From NCBI GenBank assembly GCA_003670425.1, contig QWRL01000016.1, positions 1 through 21,556 on the forward strand: a DNA stretch of 21,556 nucleotides, read 5' to 3'. This stretch comes from Chloroflexota bacterium. Its GTDB lineage: Bacteria; Chloroflexota; Anaerolineae; Anaerolineales; UBA11657. Positions 7,523 to 16,587 of this stretch are shown here, one piece after another. Below the pieces are notes generated by a model, which made no database searches, was not told where the DNA came from, and worked only from the letters and a program-made list of their open reading frames with translations. The translations under genes were made by a program, and so were the position numbers. Each line of letters starts with the position of its first letter. The first letter of the stretch is position 1.

Positions 7523-8581
7523 TTAGCTGCCGCTAAGCTTGCGCTGCACTTCTACAATTTGGCGCGCACGCGCCGCGTACGTGTGCTGCTGTGCAATCTC
7601 ATGGCCGCGCCGCGCAATCTGGCTGCGCGCTGTGTCGTGGCCCAAATAAAACTGCAGCTTGTCCAGCAGCTCGGCGGCGGTGGAGTAGTACGCAGCGCCA
7701 TCGTCCTCGGCAAAGAACTCAAGCTGCTCATCCGTGCGATTGGTGAGCATGAACCCGCCGCACGCCGGAATCTCAAAGGTCTTCATAGAATGCCCGTTGC
7801 CGTTGTGGAAGCGCACCATGTTGAAGATCACGCGACTGGAGCCCACAATCTTTGCCATGTCTTCATAGAGGCCAGCACCTTCCCCCTGCCACTTGGCCAG
7901 CAGCTGCGCGTGCGCGGCGGACCGGTACCACTGATTGCCCCAAATCTTAAGGTCTTGGCCGGCGAGTGGCTGAAGCCACAGCTCTACATGCGGCTGCCAC
8001 GTACCCAGGTAAGCGACGGCACTGCCGAACCTTGACTGCTCCGCTGCATTTGGCGTAACGCGGCGGTGCACAGCCGGCGCCATGCCAAACGGCAGCCACG
8101 CCACGCGCTGCGCGCGAAACCAGTAAAGCTGCGCCACTTGAAACTTGGAGAACGTGAAAATGCAATCATAAAGCGGCACGGCAGTGCGCAGCAGTGTGTT
8201 GCCCACCGGAAAGGGCTCCATCAACAAGTTGCAAAGCAAGCAATGCGGCCGGCGCTGCTTTAGTTCTTGCAGCAGCGGCAGCGGCACTTCAATATTGCCC
8301 ACAAACATCACAATGTCCGGCTGCAGCGCTGCAGTGCGCCGCAGCAGTCGCGCCCGCGTTTCATCGCGCACCGCCCACGCGCGGCGCAAAAAGCGTTTAG
8401 CCAGCCGGCCGGCAGCCAGCTCCACCCGCGGAGCACCGGCGCGCATAAACCCATCCCGGTCCATTGCGGCATAGTAGAGATCCAGCACCTCAACTTCTGC
8501 ACCAATCTCTTGAAAAGCCTGCCGGTAGAAGTCGGAAATTCGCATCCGGTCAGGGCAGTCGTTGACGAGCAAAACTTTCAT
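7523..8581 (-). CDS. CgeB-like glycosyltransferase (GT-B fold)
   Basis: 352-residue protein resembling the CgeB / 'glycosyl transferases group 1' spore-maturation-like family. It begins MKVLLVNDCPDRM, and the N-terminal half is a Rossmann-like domain with PDIVMFVGNIEVPLP. The C-terminal half has VAYLGTWQPHVELWL, then the diagnostic FEIPACGGFMLTNR loop, EQLEFFAEDDGAAYYS and a final HTYAARARQIV helix. These are the nucleotide-sugar-binding side of family members that modify polysaccharides or glycopeptides. The open frame continues upstream to 9034, but that extension covers tatA and is not conserved-looking, so I place the start at the ATG at 8581. It is convergent with the oxidoreductase and divergent from tatA. 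Donor and acceptor are unknown. Confidence 0.82.
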   Translation of the reverse strand: MKVLLVNDCPDRMRISDFYRQAFQEIGAEVEVLDLYYAAMDRDGFMRAGAPRVELAAGRLAKRFLRRAWAVRDETRARLLRRTAALQPDIVMFVGNIEVPLPLLQELKQRRPHCLLCNLLMEPFPVGNTLLRTAVPLYDCIFTFSKFQVAQLYWFRAQRVAWLPFGMAPAVHRRVTPNAAEQSRFGSAVAYLGTWQPHVELWLQPLAGQDLKIWGNQWYRSAAHAQLLAKWQGEGAGLYEDMAKIVGSSRVIFNMVRFHNGNGHSMKTFEIPACGGFMLTNRTDEQLEFFAEDDGAAYYSTAAELLDKLQFYLGHDTARSQIARRGHEIAQQHTYAARARQIVEVQRKLSGS

Positions 8582-8630
8582 AATAGTAGTGCTGGAATGG
8601 AGGGCACGAGGGAAACGTGGGCGCGGCGCG

Positions 8631-8636
8631 AATATA
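8631..8636 (-). promoter_or_regulatory. Candidate -10 for the glycosyltransferase
   Basis: On the minus strand this reads TATATT, five of six matches to the -10 consensus, about 50 bases before the glycosyltransferase ATG. No clear -35 is seen at the standard spacing, so this is a weak call based on position and hexamer only. Confidence 0.25.
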
Positions 8637-8671
8637 CAGCGGCGCCCCTGAATAAAGCGGCGGACGCGATG

Positions 8672-8687
8672 GCGCAGTATACCGCGC
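8672..8687. promoter_or_regulatory. Near-perfect palindrome in the divergent region
   Basis: GCGCAGTATACCGCGC is a 16-base palindrome with a single mismatched pair (A opposite C) flanking a perfect GTATAC core. It lies in the 210-base region between the divergent glycosyltransferase and tatA genes, where operators usually sit. It could be a binding site for a dimeric repressor. In GC-rich DNA such short palindromes also occur by chance. Confidence 0.25.
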
Positions 8688-8791
8688 ACATTCGTGGCAA
8701 TCTGCCAAATTGCGAGCTCGGCGGACTTACTACTTTTGTGCGAAAATACTGCTGTTGGCGAAAAGCGCGTGATGCATAAAGGAGAAATGAA

Positions 8792-8971
8792 ATGAAATTT
8801 GGACCTACTGAAATGATTATCATTCTGGTGATTGTGCTGGTGCTGTTTGGTGTTGGCCGCATCGGAAAAATTGGCGGCGAGTTTGGGCGGGGCATCTCGG
8901 AGTTTCGCAAGGGCTTGAAGGCCGGCGAAGATACCGATGCCAAAGCCGAGAATTCTGACAAGAAGGCCTGA
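8792..8971 (+). CDS. tatA: Twin-arginine translocase subunit TatA
   Basis: 59-residue protein with the TatA/TatE plan: a short N-terminus (MKFGPTEM), one transmembrane helix at about residues 8-24 (IIILVIVLVLFGVGRI), the F-G-x-x-R hinge, an amphipathic helix (GGEFGRGISEFRKGLK), and a charged tail rich in Asp, Glu and Lys. TatA oligomers help form the passage for folded proteins exported through TatBC across the cytoplasmic membrane. A strong AAAGGAG site (8778-8784) lies seven bases before the ATG, one of the best ribosome-binding sites in the window. No tatC is present, so the rest of the system is elsewhere. scpB follows 61 bases downstream. Confidence 0.92.
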   Translation: MKFGPTEMIIILVIVLVLFGVGRIGKIGGEFGRGISEFRKGLKAGEDTDAKAENSDKKA

Positions 8972-9032
8972 CCTGCGCCGTTGGAAATCCGCAGCTGCTG
9001 AGGACCGGCGCAGCTGACTTAGCTCTCTACCC

Positions 9033-9656
9033 ATGAATGCTGACGGCGCGCCACAGGCGTTGACCGCTGACTTGGCGCTTCCGGCTTTGCTGGAAGCGCT
9101 GCTGTTTGTGGCAGACGGCCCGCAATCATTTTCGCGGCTGGCGAGCGTGACTGGCGCGAGCAGCGCAGCAGTGCAGGCTGCCTTGCTGGAGCTGCAGGAG
9201 CACTACGCAACACGCGGCTTGCGCCTGCAGCGCACCCGCGATCAAGTGCAGCTTACAACCGCGCCGGCTATCACGCCCTACCTTGAGCTGCTGCTGGGCG
9301 TGGGTGGCCGCCAGCGCCTTTCGCAAGCCGCACTTGAAACGCTGGCAATTGTTGCCTACCGCCAGCCGGTGACGCGGCCGCAAGTGGATGAGATTCGCGG
9401 CGTCAACTCAGACAGCGTCTTTCAAAATTTGCTGGGCAAGGGATTGGTGGATGAAGTGGGCCGCGCCGACGGACCGGGACGCCCGGTGTTGTACGGCACC
9501 ACACCCACATTCTTGCAGCACTTTGGCCTCAATGAGCTGGGCGAGATGCCGGACTTGTTAACCGAACCCGCAATCCCGGTGGCTGACGCGGAGCAGCCGG
9601 CGGAACCGGCGGCAGACTCGCTGCAATCCGAGCGCGACTCCCAGCCCGCAAGCTGA
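9033..9656 (+). CDS. scpB: Segregation and condensation protein ScpB
   Basis: 207-residue ScpB, the winged-helix kleisin-interacting subunit of the SMC-ScpAB condensin. The N-terminal winged helix starts at ALPALLEALLFVADGP. The second domain has the most conserved family stretch, LSQAALETLAIVAYRQPVTR followed by EIRGVNSD, and then GRPVLYGTTPTFLQHFGL. The tail after about residue 180 is an acidic, Ala/Pro-rich extension of low complexity. scpA, its usual neighbour, is not present. The stop is one base from the next gene's start, indicating an operon with the pseudouridine synthase. Confidence 0.95.
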   Translation: MNADGAPQALTADLALPALLEALLFVADGPQSFSRLASVTGASSAAVQAALLELQEHYATRGLRLQRTRDQVQLTTAPAITPYLELLLGVGGRQRLSQAALETLAIVAYRQPVTRPQVDEIRGVNSDSVFQNLLGKGLVDEVGRADGPGRPVLYGTTPTFLQHFGLNELGEMPDLLTEPAIPVADAEQPAEPAADSLQSERDSQPAS

Positions 9657-9657
9657 C

Positions 9658-10515
9658 ATGGCAGAAGAACGCCTCCAAAAGATTCTGGCGCATGGCGGCT
9701 TTGGCTCGCGGCGCCACTGCGAAGAATTGATCACCGCCGGCCGCGTGCTGCTGAACGGGCGCAAGCCGCAGCTGGGCGAGAAAGCGGACGCTGCGCTGGA
9801 CAAGATTGAAGTGGACTTTGTGCCGATGGTGCGCGCTGAGGCGCTGTGCTATGTGGCGCTGAACAAACCGCGCGGCATTGAGTGCACACTGGCGCCGCAG
9901 AATGACCGCACCGGCGTACGCGCACTGATAAACCTGCCGGGGCGGCTGTACCCCGTGGGCCGGCTGGATGCGGACAGCGAAGGGCTTGTGCTGATGACCA
10001 ATGATGGCGAGCTGACAAACGCGCTCACCCATCCGCGCTACGGGCATGAGAAGGAATACCACGTACTGCTGGACCGCATCCCGGATGCGCAGCAGCTGGC
10101 AACATGGCGGCGCGGGCTGGTGCTTGAAGGCGGCGACCATACATTGCCCGCCGAAGTGGAGACAATGTACGAGAGCTCGTCCGGATCATGGGTGAAGGTT
10201 GTGCTGCGCGAAGGCCGCAAGCATCAAATCCGGCGCGTGGCGCTGGCACTGGGCATGACGGTGCGGCGCCTGCAGCGCGTGCGGCTGGGCACGCTGCAGC
10301 TGGGCCGCCTGGCACCGGGCGAATGGCGCCTGCTAAACAAAAGCGAAATAGAAGTGTTGCAGCGCAGCGCACCAAGCAAGCCCAGAGCCCGCAGCCGCCC
10401 CGCGCCGGCACCCACCGCCAAGCCCGCAGCTAGGCCCGCAGCCAAGCCCGCACCGCAAGCAGCGCAGCGCGGCTCCAGACCAGCCGGCCCCGTTCGCAAA
10501 CCGCGCGCGCGTTGA
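9658..10515 (+). CDS. rluB: 23S rRNA pseudouridine synthase, RluB/RsuA family
   Basis: 285-residue pseudouridine synthase of the RsuA/RluB/E/F family. An N-terminal S4 RNA-binding domain (RLQKILAHGGFGSRRHCEEL) is followed by the catalytic domain. The catalytic Asp is Asp104 in the GRLDADSEGL motif. KEYHVLL and EGRKHQIRR are further family motifs. From about residue 235 the protein becomes a basic Pro/Ala/Lys/Arg-rich tail (repeated AKPA-type units), probably disordered and RNA-binding. RluB normally makes a pseudouridine in the 23S rRNA peptidyl-transferase region; I assign RluB rather than RsuA from the scpB-cmk context. The stop overlaps the next ATG (TGATG). Confidence 0.9.
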   Translation: MAEERLQKILAHGGFGSRRHCEELITAGRVLLNGRKPQLGEKADAALDKIEVDFVPMVRAEALCYVALNKPRGIECTLAPQNDRTGVRALINLPGRLYPVGRLDADSEGLVLMTNDGELTNALTHPRYGHEKEYHVLLDRIPDAQQLATWRRGLVLEGGDHTLPAEVETMYESSSGSWVKVVLREGRKHQIRRVALALGMTVRRLQRVRLGTLQLGRLAPGEWRLLNKSEIEVLQRSAPSKPRARSRPAPAPTAKPAARPAAKPAPQAAQRGSRPAGPVRKPRAR

Positions 10516-11876
10516 TGACGCCGCGCCTGCCAACCCCGGTCGCCATCGACGGCCCGGCATCGTCCGGCAAGAGCACCGTGGCGCTAGAGCTGTGCGCCCG
10601 CATCGGTTACCTTTTTTTTGACACGGGAATTCTCTACCGCGCGGTGGCTGCGGCAGCCCTGCAGCGCGGCGTGGCGGTTGCAGACGAAAGTGCGGTCTCG
10701 GCGCTGACGCGCAAGCTGGACATCAGCGTGCTGGCGCCAACGGTGGCAGACGGCCGCACGAACACGGTGCTCGTGGACGGCGCAGATTTCACGCCGTTGC
10801 TGCGCACGGCGCAAGTGGATGCCAGCGTGTCCGTGGTGGCGGCCTACACCCAAGTGCGCCAGCACCTCACGGAGCAGATGCGCGCGGTGGCGCGCCAAGG
10901 GCCGGTGGTCATGGTCGGCCGCGATATTGGCACTGTGGTTATTCCGGATGCACCGCTGAAGATCTTCCTTGATGCAAGCGCAGCGGAACGCGCCCGCCGG
11001 CGCCACGCAGAAAATGTGGCGCGCGCAGAGCCAAGCGACCTGGCGCAAATACTGGCGGGCATTCACGAGCGTGACCAACGGGACCGCGCACGCGCAACGG
11101 CGCCGCTGCAGGCCGCGCCGGACGCACACGTTTTGGACTCCACCAACCTGACGCGCGGCGAAGTGGTGGCAGAAATGCAGCGCTTGCTGCAGGCAGCTGC
11201 CAGCCAGCCAGCCCAAAGCCCGGCACCTTACAGCATTTCCACCGCGGCGCGAGTGTTTCGCGCAATTGCCGTGCCCTCAGTGCGCATCATGTATTACATC
11301 CTTTCCAGCCCGCATGTGCACGGCCTGGAGAATGTGCCAGCCCATGGGCCGTACCTGATTACGGCCAACCATCTCTCGTACTATGACCCGCCGTGCTTGC
11401 TGGTGATGTGGCCGTATCTGGTGGAGGCCGTCGGCGCATCAGACATGATGACCGACGGCGGCTTTATGAGCCGCATGATAAATGGATACAGCACGCTGCC
11501 GGTGCATCGCGAGGTGATTGATGCCGGATTGTTTCGCACGGCGTTGAACGTACTCAAAAGCGGACGGGCGCTTTATATTGCGCCGGAGGGCGCGCGCAAC
11601 CCGGCCGGGCTTGGCGCCGGCAAACCCGGCGCCGCCTACCTTGCGTTGAAGGCCAATGTGCCGATTGTACCGGTGGCGATCACAGGCACCAACCGCATCT
11701 TTCCAGAACTGCGCAGCGGACGCCGCCAAAAAGTTGAGATGGTGATTGGCGCGCCGTACCGCCTGCCGGTGCTGCCGCCCGCGCAGCGCCGCGCAGCGCT
11801 GCCGGAATGCACGCACATGATCATGCAGCGCATTGCGGCGCTGCTGCCACCGGGCTTGCGCGGCGTGTACGCGTGA
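10515..11876 (+). CDS. cmk: Fused cytidylate kinase and 1-acyl-glycerol-3-phosphate acyltransferase
   Basis: 453-residue two-domain protein. Residues 1-225 are cytidylate kinase: P-loop GPASSGKST at 13-21, FFDTGILYRAV for the substrate site, VGRDIGTVV at 134-142 and a DRARATAPL lid-side segment; it makes CDP/dCDP from (d)CMP. Residues about 245-453 are a PlsC-type acyltransferase with the catalytic NHxxxxD motif (N285, H286, D291) and a PEGARN motif at 357-362; it would make phosphatidic acid. A Gln/Pro/Ala linker joins them. I use the ATG at 10515, which overlaps the rluB stop; a TTG one codon earlier is less likely. In many bacteria cmk and plsC are adjacent separate genes, so this is a genuine fusion of neighbours. 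A run of eight Ts near 10612 encodes L-F-F in frame. Confidence 0.9.
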   Translation: MTPRLPTPVAIDGPASSGKSTVALELCARIGYLFFDTGILYRAVAAAALQRGVAVADESAVSALTRKLDISVLAPTVADGRTNTVLVDGADFTPLLRTAQVDASVSVVAAYTQVRQHLTEQMRAVARQGPVVMVGRDIGTVVIPDAPLKIFLDASAAERARRRHAENVARAEPSDLAQILAGIHERDQRDRARATAPLQAAPDAHVLDSTNLTRGEVVAEMQRLLQAAASQPAQSPAPYSISTAARVFRAIAVPSVRIMYYILSSPHVHGLENVPAHGPYLITANHLSYYDPPCLLVMWPYLVEAVGASDMMTDGGFMSRMINGYSTLPVHREVIDAGLFRTALNVLKSGRALYIAPEGARNPAGLGAGKPGAAYLALKANVPIVPVAITGTNRIFPELRSGRRQKVEMVIGAPYRLPVLPPAQRRAALPECTHMIMQRIAALLPPGLRGVYA

Positions 11877-13285
11877 GCGCCGCCAGCGCCAGCCTGCCCA
11901 CTCCCGGTTACGTCAGCGCGGTAGAGGCCGGTTCATTTGCACTGCAAGCCGGCGTGCGCAGCGGCGATGCGCTGCTGGCCGTCAACGGCCATGCCGTGCA
12001 GGATGTGGTGGATGTGCTGTTTTACGGCGCCAGCCCGCGCCTGAACCTTACGGTCCTGCGCGCCGGCCACGAACTAAAGCTGAGCGGCCGGCGCGCGGAG
12101 GGCCAGCCGCTGGGCCTGCAGTTTACGCAAACCACATTCGACATTGACATCCGGCGCTGCAACAACCTGTGCCCGTTTTGTTTTGTGCTGCAGGCGCCCA
12201 ACCGCCTGCGCCGCGCGCTCTACATAAAAGATGACGACTACCGCTATTCCTTTTTGCACGGGCACTTTGTAACGCTCACCAACCTCAATGCGCAGGATTG
12301 GGCGCGCATTCGCCGCCAGCGCCTCTCGCCCTTGTATGTGTCTGTGCATGCCACGGAAACAAGCGTGCGCCGCGCATGCCTGCGCAACGAGACTGCGCCG
12401 GATGTAATGGCGCAGCTGCGCAAACTTGCGCGCTGGGGCATACGCATGCACACGCAGCTTGTAGTGACGCCCGGCCTCAATGACGGCGCGCACCTGGAGC
12501 GCTCCGTCCGCGATCTGGCAACACTGCACCCGGCCGTGCAGTCTGTGTCGGTGGTTCCGGTGGGGCTGACCCGCCAGCACAAATACAAGCTGCGCCCAAA
12601 CACACTCGCAGAGTCCCGGCATGTACTGCGCGCCGTACACAGCTGGCAGCGCGCTTTCCGCAAAACGCTGGGTGTTCCGTTTGTGCATGCCACCGACGAG
12701 TGGTATCTGGTGGCTGGCCGGCGCGTACCCGCCCAAAGTGCAATTGCCGACCTCGACCTGTACGAAAACGGCCTTGGGCAGGTGCGCCGCTTTTTGAACG
12801 CATGGCGGCGCGAACAGCGCGAGCTGCCCGCCTTGCGCAAGCAGCTGGCTGGCAAGCGCCTCACACTTGCCAGCGCCACGCTATTTGCGCCGCTGCTGCA
12901 AACCACCGCACACAGCTTCAACGCCATTGCCGGCACGCAGGTGTGCGTTGTCCCCGTGATCAACACACGCATGGGAGACACCATCACGGTCAGCGGCCTG
13001 CTGCTTGGCGCAGACGCCATCGACCAGCTGCGCCAGCATGACTTGCGCGGCGGCGTTGTGCTGCCGCGTGTTATGTTCGACCATCCGCGCGGCATCACGC
13101 TTGACGATCTCTCGCCGCAGGACATTGCCAACCAGCTGGGCGTGCCGGTTTACCTGGCCGACCTGATGGGCGATGTGATTGACACACTCGCCGGCCGCAA
13201 CCCGCTCACCTTTCTGCCCGGAGACGCAGCTCCGCTGCTGCAGCTTGCCCACCCCGGCGGTTGGGGTGTTGAGAAGTACCTCTAA
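11873..13285 (+). CDS. PDZ / radical SAM / DUF512 protein
   Basis: 470-residue protein of the DUF512 family. It has an N-terminal PDZ-like domain (residues about 10-70), then a radical-SAM-like domain with the cluster-binding cysteines C96, C100 and C103 (CxxxCxxC), a YVSVHATE strand, and a C-terminal DUF512 domain with GTQVCVVPVINTRMGDTITV and GGVVLPRVM. Relatives are annotated as iron-sulfur oxidoreductases of unknown function, often encoded near der or cmk. I place the start at the GTG at 11873, which overlaps the previous stop by four bases. Starting at ATG 11807 would add 22 residues reading antagonistically through the acyltransferase end. Reaction unknown. Confidence 0.88.
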   Translation: MSAASASLPTPGYVSAVEAGSFALQAGVRSGDALLAVNGHAVQDVVDVLFYGASPRLNLTVLRAGHELKLSGRRAEGQPLGLQFTQTTFDIDIRRCNNLCPFCFVLQAPNRLRRALYIKDDDYRYSFLHGHFVTLTNLNAQDWARIRRQRLSPLYVSVHATETSVRRACLRNETAPDVMAQLRKLARWGIRMHTQLVVTPGLNDGAHLERSVRDLATLHPAVQSVSVVPVGLTRQHKYKLRPNTLAESRHVLRAVHSWQRAFRKTLGVPFVHATDEWYLVAGRRVPAQSAIADLDLYENGLGQVRRFLNAWRREQRELPALRKQLAGKRLTLASATLFAPLLQTTAHSFNAIAGTQVCVVPVINTRMGDTITVSGLLLGADAIDQLRQHDLRGGVVLPRVMFDHPRGITLDDLSPQDIANQLGVPVYLADLMGDVIDTLAGRNPLTFLPGDAAPLLQLAHPGGWGVEKYL

Positions 13286-13309
13286 GCCGGCCGGCGTGCG
13301 GCGCACTGC

Positions 13310-14254
13310 ATGACAGCCGACGAAGTGATCGGGGCGCAGGTTGCTGCGCCCGCTGCCCGCCCGTGGGCTGGCTGGACACTTGTGCTGCTTGCATCAGTTG
13401 TGCTAAGCACGAGCCCGGTTGTGGCGCGCGGCGTAATGCGCAGCGGCATGGACCCGGCGCTGCTGCTGATGCTGCGCTTCTGGCTGGCCACTGCGCTGCT
13501 GGGCGCGCTGCTGGCACTGCGCGCACCCGCGCTGCTGCGCATCGACCGGTACGGCCTCAAAAAATGCATGAAGGCCGGGTTGCTGGCCGGCCTCGACACG
13601 CTGGCCTTCTTCTACGCGCTCCAGCGCCTCGATGCGTCGCTGGCCGTGATGCTCAGTTCGTTCTACCCGTTGCTTGTGCTGCTCTGGCTGCGCCTGCGCG
13701 GCGAGCGCTTTACGCTGCTTGATGCAATCCGCCTGGCAATGGGCATTGTGGGAGTGTTCTTCCTCACGGGCCTCGGCCAGACCGCAGAGTGGATCGGCAT
13801 GGCGCTGATTGGATTCTCCATGCTGACCTACTCGCTGTTTATTGTTGTGCTGCCAACGCTGCAGCCCGCAATCGACACGACCACCAGCGCGTTTTACGTC
13901 ATAAGCAGCCAGACGGTTTACTTCACCTTGTTTTGGCTGGTGCAAGGCGCGCACTGGCAGCCGCCCACCACAGCCGGCTGGCTGGCCGTGGTTTGGCTGG
14001 CGGTGTTCGGCGTGGTGCTGCACCGGCTGCTGCTCTTTGCCGGCATTGCGCGCATCGGCAGCGCAGAGACCGCGCTGCTTGCACCCGTGGACATTCTGCT
14101 CACCATCATCTGGTCGATAATATTTTTGGGAGAGCGGGTGCTGGCGCTGCAGTGGCTGGGCGGCAGCCTGATACTGTTGAGCGCGATGCTGGCCTTGCTG
14201 CGATTAAGCCACACCAGCCTGCGGGTGCGCCGCAAGCGCGCACCGATGATTTAA
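13310..14254 (+). CDS. EamA/DMT-superfamily transporter
   Basis: 314-residue membrane protein with about ten hydrophobic helices in two tandem EamA repeats (roughly residues 20-155 and 165-300). It shows the family pattern of PVVARGVMR near the first helix, FYALQRLDASLAVMLSSFYP in the first repeat and IGSAETALLAPVDILLTIIW in the second. The drug/metabolite transporter superfamily exports amino acids, nucleobases and other small metabolites; the substrate here is unknown. It lies 24 bases after the DUF512 gene and ends the operon: an extended -10 promoter for the next unit begins 24 bases after its stop. A basic RRKRAP tail is cytoplasmic by the positive-inside rule. Confidence 0.85.
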   Translation: MTADEVIGAQVAAPAARPWAGWTLVLLASVVLSTSPVVARGVMRSGMDPALLLMLRFWLATALLGALLALRAPALLRIDRYGLKKCMKAGLLAGLDTLAFFYALQRLDASLAVMLSSFYPLLVLLWLRLRGERFTLLDAIRLAMGIVGVFFLTGLGQTAEWIGMALIGFSMLTYSLFIVVLPTLQPAIDTTTSAFYVISSQTVYFTLFWLVQGAHWQPPTTAGWLAVVWLAVFGVVLHRLLLFAGIARIGSAETALLAPVDILLTIIWSIIFLGERVLALQWLGGSLILLSAMLALLRLSHTSLRVRRKRAPMI

Positions 14255-14277
14255 GCCGCACCGGCCGGCTCAAGCCC

Positions 14278-14286
14278 TGATATACT
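14278..14286 (+). promoter_or_regulatory. Extended -10 promoter for glmS
   Basis: TGATATACT matches the extended -10 pattern TGnTATAAT with one mismatch. It lies 24 bases after the EamA stop and about 100 bases before the ribozyme. Transcription would start near 14292-14294. No -35 is apparent, as expected for an extended -10 element. Confidence 0.5.
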
Positions 14287-14302
14287 TTCACCGATAACAA
14301 AA

Positions 14303-14320
14303 GCAGGCAGCTCCGCCTGC
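14303..14320 (+). other. 5' leader hairpin ahead of the ribozyme
   Basis: GCAGGC (14303-14308) pairs with GCCTGC (14315-14320) around an AGCTCC loop. It would sit at the very start of the predicted glmS transcript. No T tract follows, so it is not a terminator for the upstream operon. It may stabilise the uncleaved transcript's 5' end. Confidence 0.4.
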
Positions 14321-14387
14321 CTCACCACTGGAGTACAACGCCGCACCCAACCACCGAAAACCAACTAAATTTACCCGGGAAAGGTAA

Positions 14388-14590
14388 GCGCACGGCCCCG
14401 CCCACTTGATGTGCGGGGTGACGAGGTTGAAGGTTCCCCGCTGCGCGGCGGGGCTAACGCGGTGCAAGCCGCGGAAAATCGAAAGATCAGCGGATGCCTT
14501 CCGGGTGCGCCAGCACCCGCCCCCTTCCCTCAACATTGTGGCTGCGGCCCAAAACCAGCGCGCAAGCGCCGGCACAAGCACCGCAACTCT
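14388..14590 (+). ncRNA. glmS ribozyme: glmS ribozyme (glucosamine-6-phosphate-activated, self-cleaving)
   Basis: The predicted cleavage site is A14387|G14388, beginning GCGC as in the family. The first hairpin is CCCCGC (14396-14401) with GCGGGG (14413-14418), immediately followed by the conserved GACGAGG (14420-14426). GAAGG (14429-14433) pairs with CCTTC (14497-14501), enclosing the core ATCGAAAGATCAGCGGATG (about 14478-14496), which matches the family AUCGAnnnAUCnGCGGAUG. A hairpin CGGGTGC/GCACCCG (14502-14519) comes next. The 3' part has TGCGG (14543-14547) pairing with CCGCA (14581-14585), containing a GNRA (GCAA) capped hairpin at 14558-14569, like P4/P4.1 of known examples. GlcN6P acts as the cofactor for self-cleavage, which lowers glmS mRNA. 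Insertion: two extra hairpins at 14436-14473. The 3' boundary is approximate. Confidence 0.92.
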
Positions 14591-14616
14591 GGCACCAAGA
14601 TTCGCAGCGCAAACAG

Positions 14617-14635
14617 CTGCCGCTTTAAGCGGCAG
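14617..14635 (+). other. Hairpin between ribozyme and glmS RBS
   Basis: CTGCCGC (14617-14623) pairs with GCGGCAG (14629-14635) around TTTAA, a strong 7-bp stem. It lies between the ribozyme and the glmS Shine-Dalgarno site, 22 bases upstream of the latter. It has no T tract and does not overlap the start region. It may protect the cleaved downstream mRNA or insulate the ribosome-binding site from the ribozyme fold. Confidence 0.4.
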
Positions 14636-14657
14636 GCAATGCGCGCAAGCGCTGCCC

Positions 14658-14663
14658 GGAGGG
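14658..14663 (+). promoter_or_regulatory. Strong Shine-Dalgarno site of glmS
   Basis: GGAGGG lies seven bases before the ATG at 14671 and fixes the start codon. This start gives the N-terminal Met-Cys needed for the catalytic Cys after Met removal. Confidence 0.8.
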
Positions 14664-14670
14664 AACTCAC

Positions 14671-16512
<1,842 letters not shown>

Positions 16513-16587
16513 GCAGTCACACCAGCTGCCCGTTCGCCAAACATGCAACCGGCATCAAATAATCCAGAAAACCATCTTTGGAGCATA

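Noticed and set aside
8582..9034. N-terminal extension of the glycosyltransferase frame up to 9034, giving a 503-residue protein
   Set aside because: The added 151 residues have no family resemblance, run antisense through tatA, and the standard N-terminus MKVLLVNDCPD begins at the ATG at 8581.
10612..10619. Run of eight Ts in cmk as a frameshift site
   Set aside because: The reading frame on both sides matches cytidylate kinase motifs without adjustment, so there is no sign of an indel or programmed shift.
11807..11872. ATG start at 11807 for the DUF512 protein
   Set aside because: It would overlap the acyltransferase by 70 bases and add a His/Arg-rich segment outside the PDZ domain; the GTG at 11873 gives the usual four-base overlap.
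14303..14320. Hairpin as an intrinsic terminator of the EamA operon
   Set aside because: No T tract follows, and it lies downstream of a good extended -10, so it is more likely part of the glmS leader.
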